Assembly (NCBI GenBank): GCA_938014885.1
Contig: CALLQI010000005.1
Coordinates: 1 to 64,000, forward strand
Length of the DNA: 64,000 nt
Direction of reading: 5' to 3'
Origin: an uncultured bacterium
Lineage (GTDB): Bacteria; Planctomycetota; UBA8742; UBA2392
The notes below the pieces were generated by a model that worked only from the letters and a program-made list of their open reading frames with translations, was not told the origin of the DNA and did not search any database. Of this stretch, positions 14,758 through 23,116 are shown piece after piece (the stretch's first letter is position 1; each line of letters opens with the position of its first letter). The position numbers and the translations under genes were made by a program.

Positions 14758-15423
14758 TCACATGAAGCTGTGTTTGCACTTCGGGCAAAACGGGGCCGCA
14801 AATCGCATGTACGTCCCGCAGCGCGGGCAGGCCTTGCTGTCGTTCTTGAACTGCTGTTGCGTATTGCGCATCAACTGCGAGTCCGGCCACTTCTGAAGCG
14901 CCTTGCTGAGCATGCCGTAGGCCTTCTGGTATTCGTCCTGCAGCATGAACAGCTGGATCTTGTCGTCCACGGCCTCAACGTCATTGGGGTCAAGCCGCAG
15001 CATCATGTCCAGGAACTTGTGCGCCGCCCCAAAGTTGCGGGCCTGACGGGCAATGATGGCGTGGGCACGGATCAGCAGACGGTGGGCCGGGCGCTTCTTG
15101 GCGGCGGCGTCCAGGATGGCCTTGCCGCGCTTGCGCAGCTCATCTTCCATCATCGGCCCGGCGCTGGACCACACGGTCATCGCAAGGCCCCATACCACGG
15201 TGCCGGGTTCATCGGTGTATGCGGCATTGATGAACGTCTCGGCGAAATCGGTGCTGCCGTCCACGATCTCGCGCATCGCCTGCTCGACCTTGATCTTGGC
15301 AAGGTCAACCTTTTCGGGATCGGGCTTTGCGTTGCTGGGCGTCAGCGACATGACGTAGCGCCGGCCCAGGCGGGCGAAGTACTCAAGAAAGCGTACATCA
15401 AAGGCTTCTGCGGCTTCGAACAT
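14758..15423 (-). CDS. TPR-like protein with C-terminal zinc ribbon
   Basis: This 221-residue protein of unknown role is mostly helical. The segment RLLIRAHAIIARQARNFGAAHKF and the next LDPNDVEAVDDKIQLFMLQ resemble tetratricopeptide repeats. The last 25 residues form a zinc ribbon with CPRCG...CPKCK. Such proteins often act as scaffolds. It starts 27 bases after prkA and likely shares its transcript. ATG 15423 was taken as the start, and an internal Met at residue 25 is possible. It has no membrane segment and no named family that I recognise. Confidence 0.68.
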   Translation of the reverse strand: MFEAAEAFDVRFLEYFARLGRRYVMSLTPSNAKPDPEKVDLAKIKVEQAMREIVDGSTDFAETFINAAYTDEPGTVVWGLAMTVWSSAGPMMEDELRKRGKAILDAAAKKRPAHRLLIRAHAIIARQARNFGAAHKFLDMMLRLDPNDVEAVDDKIQLFMLQDEYQKAYGMLSKALQKWPDSQLMRNTQQQFKNDSKACPRCGTYMRFAAPFCPKCKHSFM

Positions 15424-15450
15424 GGTGCGGTTTTTTCCGGTCCTTCGGGC

Positions 15451-17511
15451 CTAGTCTTTCAGGTCGCCTCGGGCAAAGATGCTGGCCACAAAGTTCAGCA
15501 GGTCGGTCGCGCTGGTGTCGTTGTAGCCGTAGCGGTCGATCAGGCGCTGCTTGACCACGTCGATCTTGGCCTGGGTTTCCTTGTCCACGACGTTGCTGAC
15601 CAGGCTGGTCAGCTTGATGCTGTCCTTCTGGTCTTCAAACAGCTTCAACTCCAGCGCGCGGTGCAGACGTTCGTTTGTCTTGTAATCGAACGTGCGGCCT
15701 TCGAGTGCCAGCGCGCCGATGTAGTTCATGATCTCGCGGCGGAAGTCATCCTTGCGGCTGTCGCTGACGTCGATCTTTTCTTCCACGCTGCGCATGAAGC
15801 GTTCATCCGGTTCTTCCATCTCGCCGGTGTACTTGTTGCGCACGCGTTCACGCTGGGTGAAGGCCTTCACGTGGTCGATGTAGTTGCTGCACAGGCGCGC
15901 GATGGCCTCTTCATCGGCGCTGATCGCGCGCTGCACTTCGTTCTTGGCGATCTCTTCGTATTCCTGCCGCACCACGCCCAGCAGCTCTTTGTACTTCTTC
16001 TTGATGTCTTCGTTCGTAAGCAGCGAGTGGTGCTTCAAGCCTTCCTCAAGCTCGTTCATCACCATGAACGGGTTGACAGTGTCGGTGGTGGGGTAGTTGA
16101 CGATGGCGTTGCTGATCTTGTCCTGGATGTAGCGCGGGCTGATGCCCAGCATGCCCTCATAGCGCGCTTCGCCCCGCAACTCGCGGATGTTGTCTTCCGT
16201 GAAGCCGGGAACGCTTTTGCCGTTGTACAGCTTCAGCTTCTGCAGCAGCGTGAGGCCGCCGCGCTTGGGTTCCTCAAGCCGCGTCAGGATGGCCCACATC
16301 GCCGCGATCTCGATCGTGTGCGGGGCGATGTGCTTGTTGACGCGGGCCTTGCTGAAGTCCTTTTCGTAGATGCGGATTTCCTGGTCGAGGATGGTGTTGT
16401 ACGGCACGTCAATCTTGACCGTGCGGTCCCGGAACGCCTCCATCAGTTCGTTGCTTTGCAGCCGGCGGTACTCGGGCTCATTGGTGTGGCCGATGATGAC
16501 TTCATCAATGTCGGTCTGCGGGAACTTCTTGGGTTTAATGGCGTGCTCCTGGGAAGCACCCAGCAGGTCGTACAGGAACGCGACGTCGAGCTTCAGCACT
16601 TCAATGAACTCCACGATGCCGCGGTTGGCAACGTTGAACTCGCCGTCGAAGTTGAAGGCGCGCGGGTCGGAGTCCACACCGTAGAAGGCGATCTTGCGGT
16701 AATTGACGTCGCCGGTGAGTTCCGTGGCGTCCTGGTTTTTTTCGTCCTTAGGCTGGAAGGTGCCGATGCCCACGCGGTCCTTCTCGCTGACCAGCATGCG
16801 CTTGACCACGACGTATTTGTCGATCACTTCGCGCCAGTTGCCGTCGTGCTTTTCCAGCAATTCGGCCATCAGCTTGCGCGACAGCGGGTCCAGGTCGCCA
16901 TCGAGGCGCAACTTGTAGGGCAGATCGGCGCGGTCGTTGATCTGCTCAAGCAGCTTGGCGCGGGCCTCACGGGGCACGAGCTTCAAGGGCTCTTCGTGCA
17001 TCGGGCTCCAGATGATGTCGCTGCCCGTGACTTCATCCTTCACCTTCCAGCCGAATGTGTACATGCGGCCGTCAGGCGTGCGCGAGTAGCGTTCCAGGCC
17101 GCGCTTGAGCAGGCGAGCGATGGTTGATTTGGCCGAGCCCACAGGGCCATGCAGCAGCAGCACGCGCTTTTCGGTGCCGAAGCTGAATGCGGCGCTTTTG
17201 AAGTGACTGACGAGCTGCATCAGCTGCTTTTCAATGCCGAAGATGGCGTCATTGCCGCCATGGTGGGGGTCAGCAAAGAATTTGTAGCGCACCAGGCGCT
17301 CTTTGAACTGGGTGACGTTCTCAGCGCCGTGGCTGAGGATCATGTCGTATACGCGCTGGTGTGCGTTGCGGATGATGCGCGGGTCTTCAAACACCAGCTT
17401 CAGGTATTCGTCAAAGGTGCCGCTCCACTGAAGTTCGCGATACGAGCGAACTTCGGGGCTGTCACCGATGGCATCAAGGATCGATTTGACGTCAGGTTTC
17501 TTCGTGGCCAT
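15451..17511 (-). CDS. prkA: PrkA-type serine protein kinase (YeaG)
   Basis: This 686-residue protein matches the PrkA/YeaG family. The N-terminal AAA domain has Walker A HGPVGSAKST at 121-130 and the highly conserved region SGTFDEYLKLV and IFGIEKQLMQLV. The C-terminal part is the kinase-like domain (RYEGMLGISPRYIQDKISNAIVN, EVQRAISADEEAIARLCSNYIDHVKA). E. coli YeaG responds to nitrogen starvation and stationary phase, and Bacillus PrkA affects sporulation. ATG 17511 follows GGAGAAAG. It leads a unit with the zinc-ribbon, GT9 and yeaH genes; spoVR is separate, at 36081. Confidence 0.94.
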   Translation of the reverse strand: MATKKPDVKSILDAIGDSPEVRSYRELQWSGTFDEYLKLVFEDPRIIRNAHQRVYDMILSHGAENVTQFKERLVRYKFFADPHHGGNDAIFGIEKQLMQLVSHFKSAAFSFGTEKRVLLLHGPVGSAKSTIARLLKRGLERYSRTPDGRMYTFGWKVKDEVTGSDIIWSPMHEEPLKLVPREARAKLLEQINDRADLPYKLRLDGDLDPLSRKLMAELLEKHDGNWREVIDKYVVVKRMLVSEKDRVGIGTFQPKDEKNQDATELTGDVNYRKIAFYGVDSDPRAFNFDGEFNVANRGIVEFIEVLKLDVAFLYDLLGASQEHAIKPKKFPQTDIDEVIIGHTNEPEYRRLQSNELMEAFRDRTVKIDVPYNTILDQEIRIYEKDFSKARVNKHIAPHTIEIAAMWAILTRLEEPKRGGLTLLQKLKLYNGKSVPGFTEDNIRELRGEARYEGMLGISPRYIQDKISNAIVNYPTTDTVNPFMVMNELEEGLKHHSLLTNEDIKKKYKELLGVVRQEYEEIAKNEVQRAISADEEAIARLCSNYIDHVKAFTQRERVRNKYTGEMEEPDERFMRSVEEKIDVSDSRKDDFRREIMNYIGALALEGRTFDYKTNERLHRALELKLFEDQKDSIKLTSLVSNVVDKETQAKIDVVKQRLIDRYGYNDTSATDLLNFVASIFARGDLKD

Positions 17512-17634
17512 AGCGTGACTTTCTCCGGCCGTACACCCCACAGGTCAACCCAAAGTGTACCAGCACACAAGGCAGGTAAAACAGGTGGAAAGCAAGGTGG
17601 CAACCCCACAACCCAAGCACACCAAAGAACTTGC

Positions 17635-18468
17635 CTAACGCTGCCGGGAACGAGGGTCCAACCAGTCCCGCAAACCATCCCCCAGCAGATTGAAACCAAG
17701 CACAGTAATGAGGATACAGGCCCCGGCCATGCCTACCTGCGGCGCGCCGTAGCTGCTTTGGTCCCATCCCAGCTTTAGCATCAGGCCCCACTCGGGCACA
17801 AACGGATCGCCGCCTAATCCAAGAAAGGCGAGCCCGGCCACACTCAGGATGGAACCTCCCATGCCCAGCGTGCCCAGCACAATGATCGGAGTCAGGCAGT
17901 TGGGTACGACGTGCCGCCCAAGGATGCGGAGGTGCGAGTACCCTAGTGAATGAGCCGATTCGATGAACTCCAGCCCCTTAATCCGCAGAACCTCAGCGCG
18001 TACCTGTCGTGCGAAGCTGGGCGCGCCCGCGATTCCCACGGCCCATATCAGGTTTTCAAGTGACTTGCCCAGGATCGCTACGGCGACCACCGCCAGCAGG
18101 AAGCTGGGAAAGCTCATCATGAAATCCACGCCGCGCATCAGCATGGTTTCCACCTTGCCGCCGAAGTAGCCCGCTACCGCGCCCACAATGCTTCCGGTCA
18201 AGAGCGACAGCAGGGTCGCTGCCATGGCCACGAGCAGCGTGTAGCGCGCTCCGTGCAGCAGCCGCGAAAAAATGTCGCGCCCCTGGCTGTCGGTGCCCAG
18301 CAGGTGTTCGCCACCGGCAGGAGCGAAGAAGCGATTTGGCACGGCTTCCATAGGACCAAAGGGGGCCAGCAAGTCGGCAAACAGCGCTGCAATCAACACA
18401 ACCACGATCAACACAAGTCCTGCTTGAGCCGGCCGGTGAGTTTTCAGGAAGCGCACGAAGTCTTTCAT
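17635..18468 (-). CDS. Peptide-type ABC transporter permease (DppC/OppC)
   Basis: This 277-residue inner-membrane permease has an N-terminal membrane helix (LVLIVVVLIAALFADLLAPF), the HLLGTDSQGRDIFSRLLHGARYTL motif of the OppC/DppC family, and the EAA loop with EFIESAHSLGYSHLRILGRHVVPN. It works with DppB, with a shared substrate-binding protein upstream. The start at 18468 overlaps the DppB stop by four bases (ATGA). No ATPase gene follows: the next gene is prkA after a 123-base gap. Substrate may be a peptide or a nickel complex; it cannot be told. Confidence 0.9.
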   Translation of the reverse strand: MKDFVRFLKTHRPAQAGLVLIVVVLIAALFADLLAPFGPMEAVPNRFFAPAGGEHLLGTDSQGRDIFSRLLHGARYTLLVAMAATLLSLLTGSIVGAVAGYFGGKVETMLMRGVDFMMSFPSFLLAVVAVAILGKSLENLIWAVGIAGAPSFARQVRAEVLRIKGLEFIESAHSLGYSHLRILGRHVVPNCLTPIIVLGTLGMGGSILSVAGLAFLGLGGDPFVPEWGLMLKLGWDQSSYGAPQVGMAGACILITVLGFNLLGDGLRDWLDPRSRQR

Positions 18469-19487
18469 GCGGCCCCCCGCTTCCGCAGGCGCGGATCTAT
18501 GAACGCGTAGCTCAGGTCGGTCAGCAGATTCACAATGATGAACGTGCACGCAATGATCAGCACGCTGGCCTGCAGCGGGCGGGCGTCCAGCACATCAATC
18601 GCTTCGATCACATAGCGACCAAGGCCGGGCCAGGCAAAGATGGTCTCTGTCAACACCGCGCCGCCCAGCAGATAGCCGAACTGGGTAGCGATGGCCGTAA
18701 TGATCGGAATCAGCGCGTTGCGCAGTCCGTGGCGGATCACCACTGCGGCAGGCCCTGCGCCCTTTGCCTTTGCGGTGCGGATGAAGTCCTGCTTCAGGGT
18801 TTCCAGCATTGTTGCGCGGGTGATTCTGGCGATCAGCGCCATCGGCACAGTAGCCAGTACAAAGGCCGGCAGCGTCAGGTGCGTCAAAACGTCGAACAAC
18901 AGCTCGGGGTTTTGGTACACGAACGCTGCGTCGATGACGTAAAAGCCGGTGTCGGACTCGAAGGTAGACCACGCGCCAAAGTCCAGCCGGCCGCTGAAGG
19001 GCAGCCATTTCAGCTCGCCGGCGAACAGCTTCTGGACCAGAAAGCCCAGCCAGAAGACGGGCATCGAAACGCCGGTAAGTGCCACGGATAAGCACGCGAA
19101 ATCCGCGATAGTTCGCGGCTTCACCGCTGCCATGATGCCCAACGAAACACCCACAATGCTGGCGATCAGCATGGCCGCCAATGCAAGTTCAATCGTTGCA
19201 GGGATGCGTTGCTTCAGTTCCTCGGCCACGGGCTGATTGGTGCGGTGGCTTTCGCCAAAGTCCCCTTGCGCCATGTCGCCTACGTACCGCGCGTATTGAA
19301 CGTGCACCGGCTGGTCCAACCCCAGGCGCGAGCGCAGTTCGCGTTTGTTTTCTTCCGTCGCGCGCTGCCCCAAGAGCACGCTTGCCGGATCGCCGGGCAG
19401 GGCATGCAGCAGCAGAAAGCTGACCACGCTGACCGCAATCAGCATCGGCAGCGTCGAAAGCATGCGACGTACGAAGTAGCTGAACAT
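18465..19487 (-). CDS. Peptide-type ABC transporter permease (DppB/OppB)
   Basis: This 340-residue permease has the family N-terminus FVRRMLSTLPMLIAVSVVSF with the LLLHALPGDPA motif, RLGLDQPVHVQYARYV, and the C-terminal EAA loop MLETLKQDFIRTAKAKG. It ends with PRLRKRG. Six membrane helices are visible. It pairs with DppC, which overlaps it, and the lipoprotein binding protein encoded just upstream. The three genes form one minus-strand unit. Confidence 0.91.
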   Translation of the reverse strand: MFSYFVRRMLSTLPMLIAVSVVSFLLLHALPGDPASVLLGQRATEENKRELRSRLGLDQPVHVQYARYVGDMAQGDFGESHRTNQPVAEELKQRIPATIELALAAMLIASIVGVSLGIMAAVKPRTIADFACLSVALTGVSMPVFWLGFLVQKLFAGELKWLPFSGRLDFGAWSTFESDTGFYVIDAAFVYQNPELLFDVLTHLTLPAFVLATVPMALIARITRATMLETLKQDFIRTAKAKGAGPAAVVIRHGLRNALIPIITAIATQFGYLLGGAVLTETIFAWPGLGRYVIEAIDVLDARPLQASVLIIACTFIIVNLLTDLSYAFIDPRLRKRGAA

Positions 19488-19521
19488 GCCTTGGCCGCGC
19501 TATTAGGCGCTCTTCCTCGCG

Positions 19522-21183
19522 CTAGTCCTCATAGTAGGCCTTGTCCAGGTAGAACTGGTCGCCAGTATCGACGCGTACGCCTTTCAGCTTGCTGGTCCAG
19601 GCGTAGCTCTTCTTGGCAGTCAGCAGCGGCACGATCGGTCGGAATTCGTCGTGAACCCACTGCTCCAGTTCCTTGTACATCACGTCGCGCTTGGCCGGGT
19701 CGGCCTCGCGGCCAGCGGCATCAACTTTGGCATGCACGTCGGCGTTGAAGAAACGCGCCAGGTTGTTGTCTGACGGTCCCCAGTTGCCGTCTTTGTCCTG
19801 CTCGCCGGAAAGCAGCGGGCGCCAGAAATTGTCAGGCTCGCCGTTGTCGCCCATCCAGCCCAGCATCATCAGAGCGTAGTCGCCCTTCGGGATCAGGTCG
19901 CCAATCTCTTTCATCGGGCGAGGCTCGAGCGTGATGGTGAGGCCGATGGGTTCAAGCTGTTGGCGCACCAGGTCGGCCAGTTCGCGCGGGTACAGCAGGT
20001 AGGGGCGCGGAACGTCGGGAAGGATCAGCTTCATCGTAGCGCCTTCGTAGCCCGCTTCCTTAACCAGTGCCTTTGCCTTGGCAACGGCTTCGTCCCTGCT
20101 GAAGCTGTCAGTCTTGGGTTTGTAGCCGTGCGGATGGCCGAACGGCATGGTGTAAGGAATCAGCACGTGCGCGGGCTGCGCGGCACCGTAGTACCGTTCG
20201 ACGAACGGTGAGCGGTCGATCACCATGGCAATCGCATCGCGGACGCGCTTGTCTTTGGTGGGATAGTCCTTGCTGGTGTCGCAGTTCATCGCGAGATACA
20301 TCAGGTTGATCGCTTCCCACGTGAACAGCGTTACGTCCTTATTGTCCTGGACTTCTTTCCAGTCGCTGGGCAGCAGGGTGTCGGTGAACTGGGCTGCGCC
20401 GGCCATGATCTGTTCGCGGCGCGACTTGTGGTCGCCCATGGTGGTGAAACTGAGCAGCGGAATCTTGGGCTTTCCGCCCCAGTATTCATCAAACGCCGTC
20501 AGAGTAACGCTTTCTGAGCCGCGGTAGTCTTCCGGCCGCGCGATGCGGTAGGGACCGGTGCCAGCGGTGTTGCGGATCAACCACGATTCGCGGGCCGACG
20601 GCGAATCCATCTTTGACATCGCGTCAATCGCCTTGGGGCTGATGACGTAGGCCGCGTGGACGCTGACTATGGCCAGAAAGCGCGGGTTTGGGGCCTTCAG
20701 CTTGAAGCGCAGGGTCATCTTGTCGACCACTTCCATCTTGTCGACGTCCGCAAAGTCGCCGGCGTATGGGCGCTTGACAGGTTGCGCCGGGTGATCGGGC
20801 TGCAGCAGGCGCTCGAAGCTCTTCTTGACGGCCTCGGCATCCAGCTCCGCGCCGTCGTGGAACTTCGCCGCGCGGAGAGTGAAGGTGTAGATGGTCGCGT
20901 TTTCCGTGATGTCCCACTTGGTTGCCAGGCCGGGCTCCCAGCTCGGGGCCTTTACGCGGCTGCCATCGGTGGCTGGCGCACGCACCAGGGCTTCATACAT
21001 CTGGGCAAGCACAGCAATGTCGCCGCCGCTACTGGTGGCCTGCGGATCGAACACCTCAAACTTGTCCGAGCGCAGAATCTTGAGGACCTGGTCTTCTTGA
21101 GTCTTCTCGATGTCCTTGCCGCCGCCACATGCGGTCGCGGCCAGCGCCAATGCAACACAGCCGAGCATCATCAGTCGGTTCAT
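19522..21183 (-). CDS. Peptide-type ABC transporter substrate-binding lipoprotein (SBP5)
   Basis: This 553-residue exported protein has a lipoprotein signal ending LAATAC (Cys19) and the SBP family 5 architecture. Recognisable segments include LRSDKFEVFDPQATSSGG, the WDITENATIYTFTLRAAKFHDG signature, and TGPYRIARPEDY. Such proteins capture oligopeptides, nickel or other small ligands and deliver them to the DppBC pore. The ATG at 21183 is preferred over the GTG at 21186 because the GGAGG lies a better distance away. No ATPase partner lies in the window. Confidence 0.9.
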   Translation of the reverse strand: MNRLMMLGCVALALAATACGGGKDIEKTQEDQVLKILRSDKFEVFDPQATSSGGDIAVLAQMYEALVRAPATDGSRVKAPSWEPGLATKWDITENATIYTFTLRAAKFHDGAELDAEAVKKSFERLLQPDHPAQPVKRPYAGDFADVDKMEVVDKMTLRFKLKAPNPRFLAIVSVHAAYVISPKAIDAMSKMDSPSARESWLIRNTAGTGPYRIARPEDYRGSESVTLTAFDEYWGGKPKIPLLSFTTMGDHKSRREQIMAGAAQFTDTLLPSDWKEVQDNKDVTLFTWEAINLMYLAMNCDTSKDYPTKDKRVRDAIAMVIDRSPFVERYYGAAQPAHVLIPYTMPFGHPHGYKPKTDSFSRDEAVAKAKALVKEAGYEGATMKLILPDVPRPYLLYPRELADLVRQQLEPIGLTITLEPRPMKEIGDLIPKGDYALMMLGWMGDNGEPDNFWRPLLSGEQDKDGNWGPSDNNLARFFNADVHAKVDAAGREADPAKRDVMYKELEQWVHDEFRPIVPLLTAKKSYAWTSKLKGVRVDTGDQFYLDKAYYED

Positions 21184-21247
21184 CACAGCCTCCGGTGGGG
21201 GAGTGATCTTTTACGAATTGCCAGCCTAATGGGGCAAGCAGAATGGG

Positions 21248-21907
21248 TTAACCGTCTGCCTGCGCCTGGGGCTCCTGTTTGCTTACGCCGAGGGCTTCTT
21301 CCAGGGCTTGTACGCGGGCTTCGAGGGCGGCTACTCGTTCTTCCAACGCCGTGGGGGATTGGTGGGGGGCTGATATCGCCCTGGTGCTTTCGGCTGGGGC
21401 GGCCGGCATTTCGCCTTCGGGGTACAGGCAGTGGGTCCAGATTACGCCTCGGGCGCGGTTGGGGTCGCTTAGCCTTTTGGCCAGCGGGTCGGGGCGTTCG
21501 CTCAGCTCAGTCAGCACTTTGTGCAGCGAGGGCAGGTCGGGCAGCGGTGCCATGCGGGTTGCCCGGGCGCGCAGTTCGCCTTCGGTTTGGGGGCCCCGCA
21601 GCAGCAGCTCGGCGACTACGGCCGCCTGTTGCGGCGTCAGGTTCATGAGTGCTACCAGCGCCTCTTCCCATTTGCTTACGCGGCCGCCTGAGGCGAAAAA
21701 CTCGGTCGCCATGCTGCGGCGCTTGAGGGCTTGCAGCGCGTTCAGCACCTCTTGCTCGGTGTAGCTGGTTTCGGGGTCGCGAGCTGATTTCTGATTGCAA
21801 CCGTTGGTCAGCGAATTCAGCGACAGTGGGTAGTTCTGCGGCGTCGTGAGGCTCTTTTCAATCAGCGTGCCGATCACGCGGCGTTCGATGGCGTTCAGGC
21901 GTTCCAT
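21248..21907 (-). CDS. YceH/DUF480-family protein
   Basis: This 219-residue protein matches the YceH (DUF480) family of two winged-helix domains, with diagnostic segments MERLNAIERRVIGTLIEKSLTTP, YPLSLNSLTNGCNQKS and LMNLTPQQAAVVAELLLRGPQTEGELR. The function is unknown. The C-terminal 60 residues are an Ala/Glu-rich coiled coil (EERVAALEARVQALEEAL) not required by the family. ATG 21907 has GGAG upstream. It is co-oriented with the binding-protein gene and with the thioredoxin-like genes. Confidence 0.86.
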   Translation of the reverse strand: MERLNAIERRVIGTLIEKSLTTPQNYPLSLNSLTNGCNQKSARDPETSYTEQEVLNALQALKRRSMATEFFASGGRVSKWEEALVALMNLTPQQAAVVAELLLRGPQTEGELRARATRMAPLPDLPSLHKVLTELSERPDPLAKRLSDPNRARGVIWTHCLYPEGEMPAAPAESTRAISAPHQSPTALEERVAALEARVQALEEALGVSKQEPQAQADG

Positions 21908-21979
21908 GGCAGTCTCCGCAGCAGTCTCGGGCGCGCACCATAGCAAGCAGGGCCGCCGTGGGGGAGTCGCGCCAGCGCA

Positions 21980-22008
21980 CGAAGCCGACCGCATGGCGAT
22001 CGGCTTCG
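21980..22008 (-). terminator. Possible hairpin after the first thioredoxin-like gene
   Basis: CGAAGCCGA and TCGGCTTCG at 21980-21988 and 22000-22008 form a 9-base stem with an 11-base loop, 25 bases beyond the stop codon of the gene at 22034. No uridine run follows on the minus strand, so it is only a candidate. Confidence 0.4.
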
Positions 22009-22033
22009 GCGAATGTGCGGGCTGCTTTGCGGG

Positions 22034-23002
22034 CTATTCTTTCACGGCTTCGGCCAGTTTGGCGGCCTCATCGGCGTAGGGCGTTCCTTTGAAGTCTTTG
22101 GCGATTTTCTCGAGGGACTTCCTGGCATCCTTGGGCTTCATCTTCTCGAGTTCAGGCTTCACCTTGGCCAGTTCGTCACGGGCGTCTACGCACTTCTTGT
22201 ATTCCTTGCTGCCCTTGAGTTTCTTGGCCTCCTTGGCGCAGTCCTTGGCCCAGTCGTTGTCTTCAAACTGCTCAGCATCCTGCTCAAGCAGCGGCAGCAG
22301 TTTGTCGAGGAAGCCGGCCTCGCGGTGGATCTTTGCAGCCTCCTGGTTCATCCATAGGCGGCCTACCACAATGTCGTACAGGTACTGCGCGTCGGCGCGG
22401 ACTTGCTCGGTCTTGTGCTTGAGCAGCTTCTGCGCGCCTTCGAGTGCCTTGCCGTACTTCTGTGATTCGTAATCGGCGGCGGCGCGGGCCAACTCGTCGC
22501 TGAGTTTGCGCGGCAGCTTTGGCGCGCGCATGTCCTTGAGCCAGCCTTCGACCAGGTTGTCGTTCAAACCCTGCGGGTGGCCGCGCCAGATGCACTTGCC
22601 ATCGACGTCGATGCCATAGCTGGTGGGGTAGCCGGACGCTTTCACCAGCTTGTACACGTCAGGCACGCGGACCACGCCGACGTGCAGGTTCTTTTCGGCG
22701 ATGAACTTCTCGAGGGCCGGGGCCTGGTCAACGTCCGTGGCCATCAGGATTTCGATGCCCTTGTCGCGGTACTTCTCATTCACCTCAACGAGGTGCGGCA
22801 TGAACCGTATGCAGGGCTCTCAGTGGATCTTCCAGATTTCCAGGAAGACAATCTTGCCGCGATAATCCGTGAGCTGCTTGGCCCCCGGCAGCGTGTTCCA
22901 GCTGTGTTCAAACTTGAAATTGGGGGCTTCGTCGCCCTTTTCCATGGCGCTGGCGGCCGAACAGCCCAGTGCCAGCAGCGCAAACAACACCAATGCTTTC
23001 AT
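22034..23002 (-). CDS. Thioredoxin-like selenoprotein A (TGA read as selenocysteine)
   Basis: I read one gene of 322 residues across an in-frame TGA at 22822-22820. Upstream: signal peptide or lipobox-like MKALVLFALLALGCSAASA, then EAPNFKFEHSWNT and KIVFLEIWKIH. The TGA is residue 61, followed by EPCIRFMPHLVEVNEKYRDKG. It lies exactly where the first Cys of the TlpA-type CxPC motif belongs. The cis-Pro loop (GYPTSYGIDVDG) follows. From about residue 160 the chain is helical, repeat-like, and Lys/Glu-rich. GGGAGAAG precedes ATG 23002. Read conventionally it would give a 60-residue fragment plus a 255-residue fragment without a ribosome site. Likely a periplasmic thiol/selenol oxidoreductase. 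Paralog of the gene at 23117. Confidence 0.85.
22775..22804 (-). promoter_or_regulatory. Candidate bacterial SECIS stem-loop A
   Basis: Counting from the UGA as +1, CACCUC (+28 to +33) pairs with GAGGUG (+37 to +42) around a GUU loop. Below it, UUCAU (+19 to +23) pairs with AUGAG (+44 to +48), one pair being G-U. The apical loop is about 30 bases past the UGA, within the range of bacterial SECIS elements, and begins with G-U. Not experimentally tested. Confidence 0.55.
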
Positions 23003-23069
23003 TGCTTCTCCCGATGGTTCTGCGTCGCACCACTTTGTGAAACTACCAATGCGTGAAACTTCAAATGAA

Positions 23070-23099
23070 ACCGGCCCGGGATGCAGGTCCCGGGCCGGT
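23070..23099 (-). terminator. Strong terminator of selenoprotein gene B
   Basis: A perfect 12-base stem, ACCGGCCCGGGA at 23070-23081 with TCCCGGGCCGGT at 23088-23099, closes a six-base loop. On the minus strand it is followed by TTCATTTGAAGTTT. It lies 18 bases beyond the stop codon of the gene at 23117 and 67 bases before the start of the gene at 23002. The two paralogs therefore probably have separate transcripts, at least in part. Confidence 0.85.
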
Positions 23100-23116
23100 G
23101 CAAGCTTGTGCCGGGA

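Noticed and set aside
13876..17127. Very long open frame on the plus strand (over 1000 codons)
   Set aside because: It lies antisense to prkA, the zinc-ribbon gene and the GT9 gene; the protein is His/Val/Ala/Gln-rich without motifs, typical of the complement of GC-rich coding sequence.
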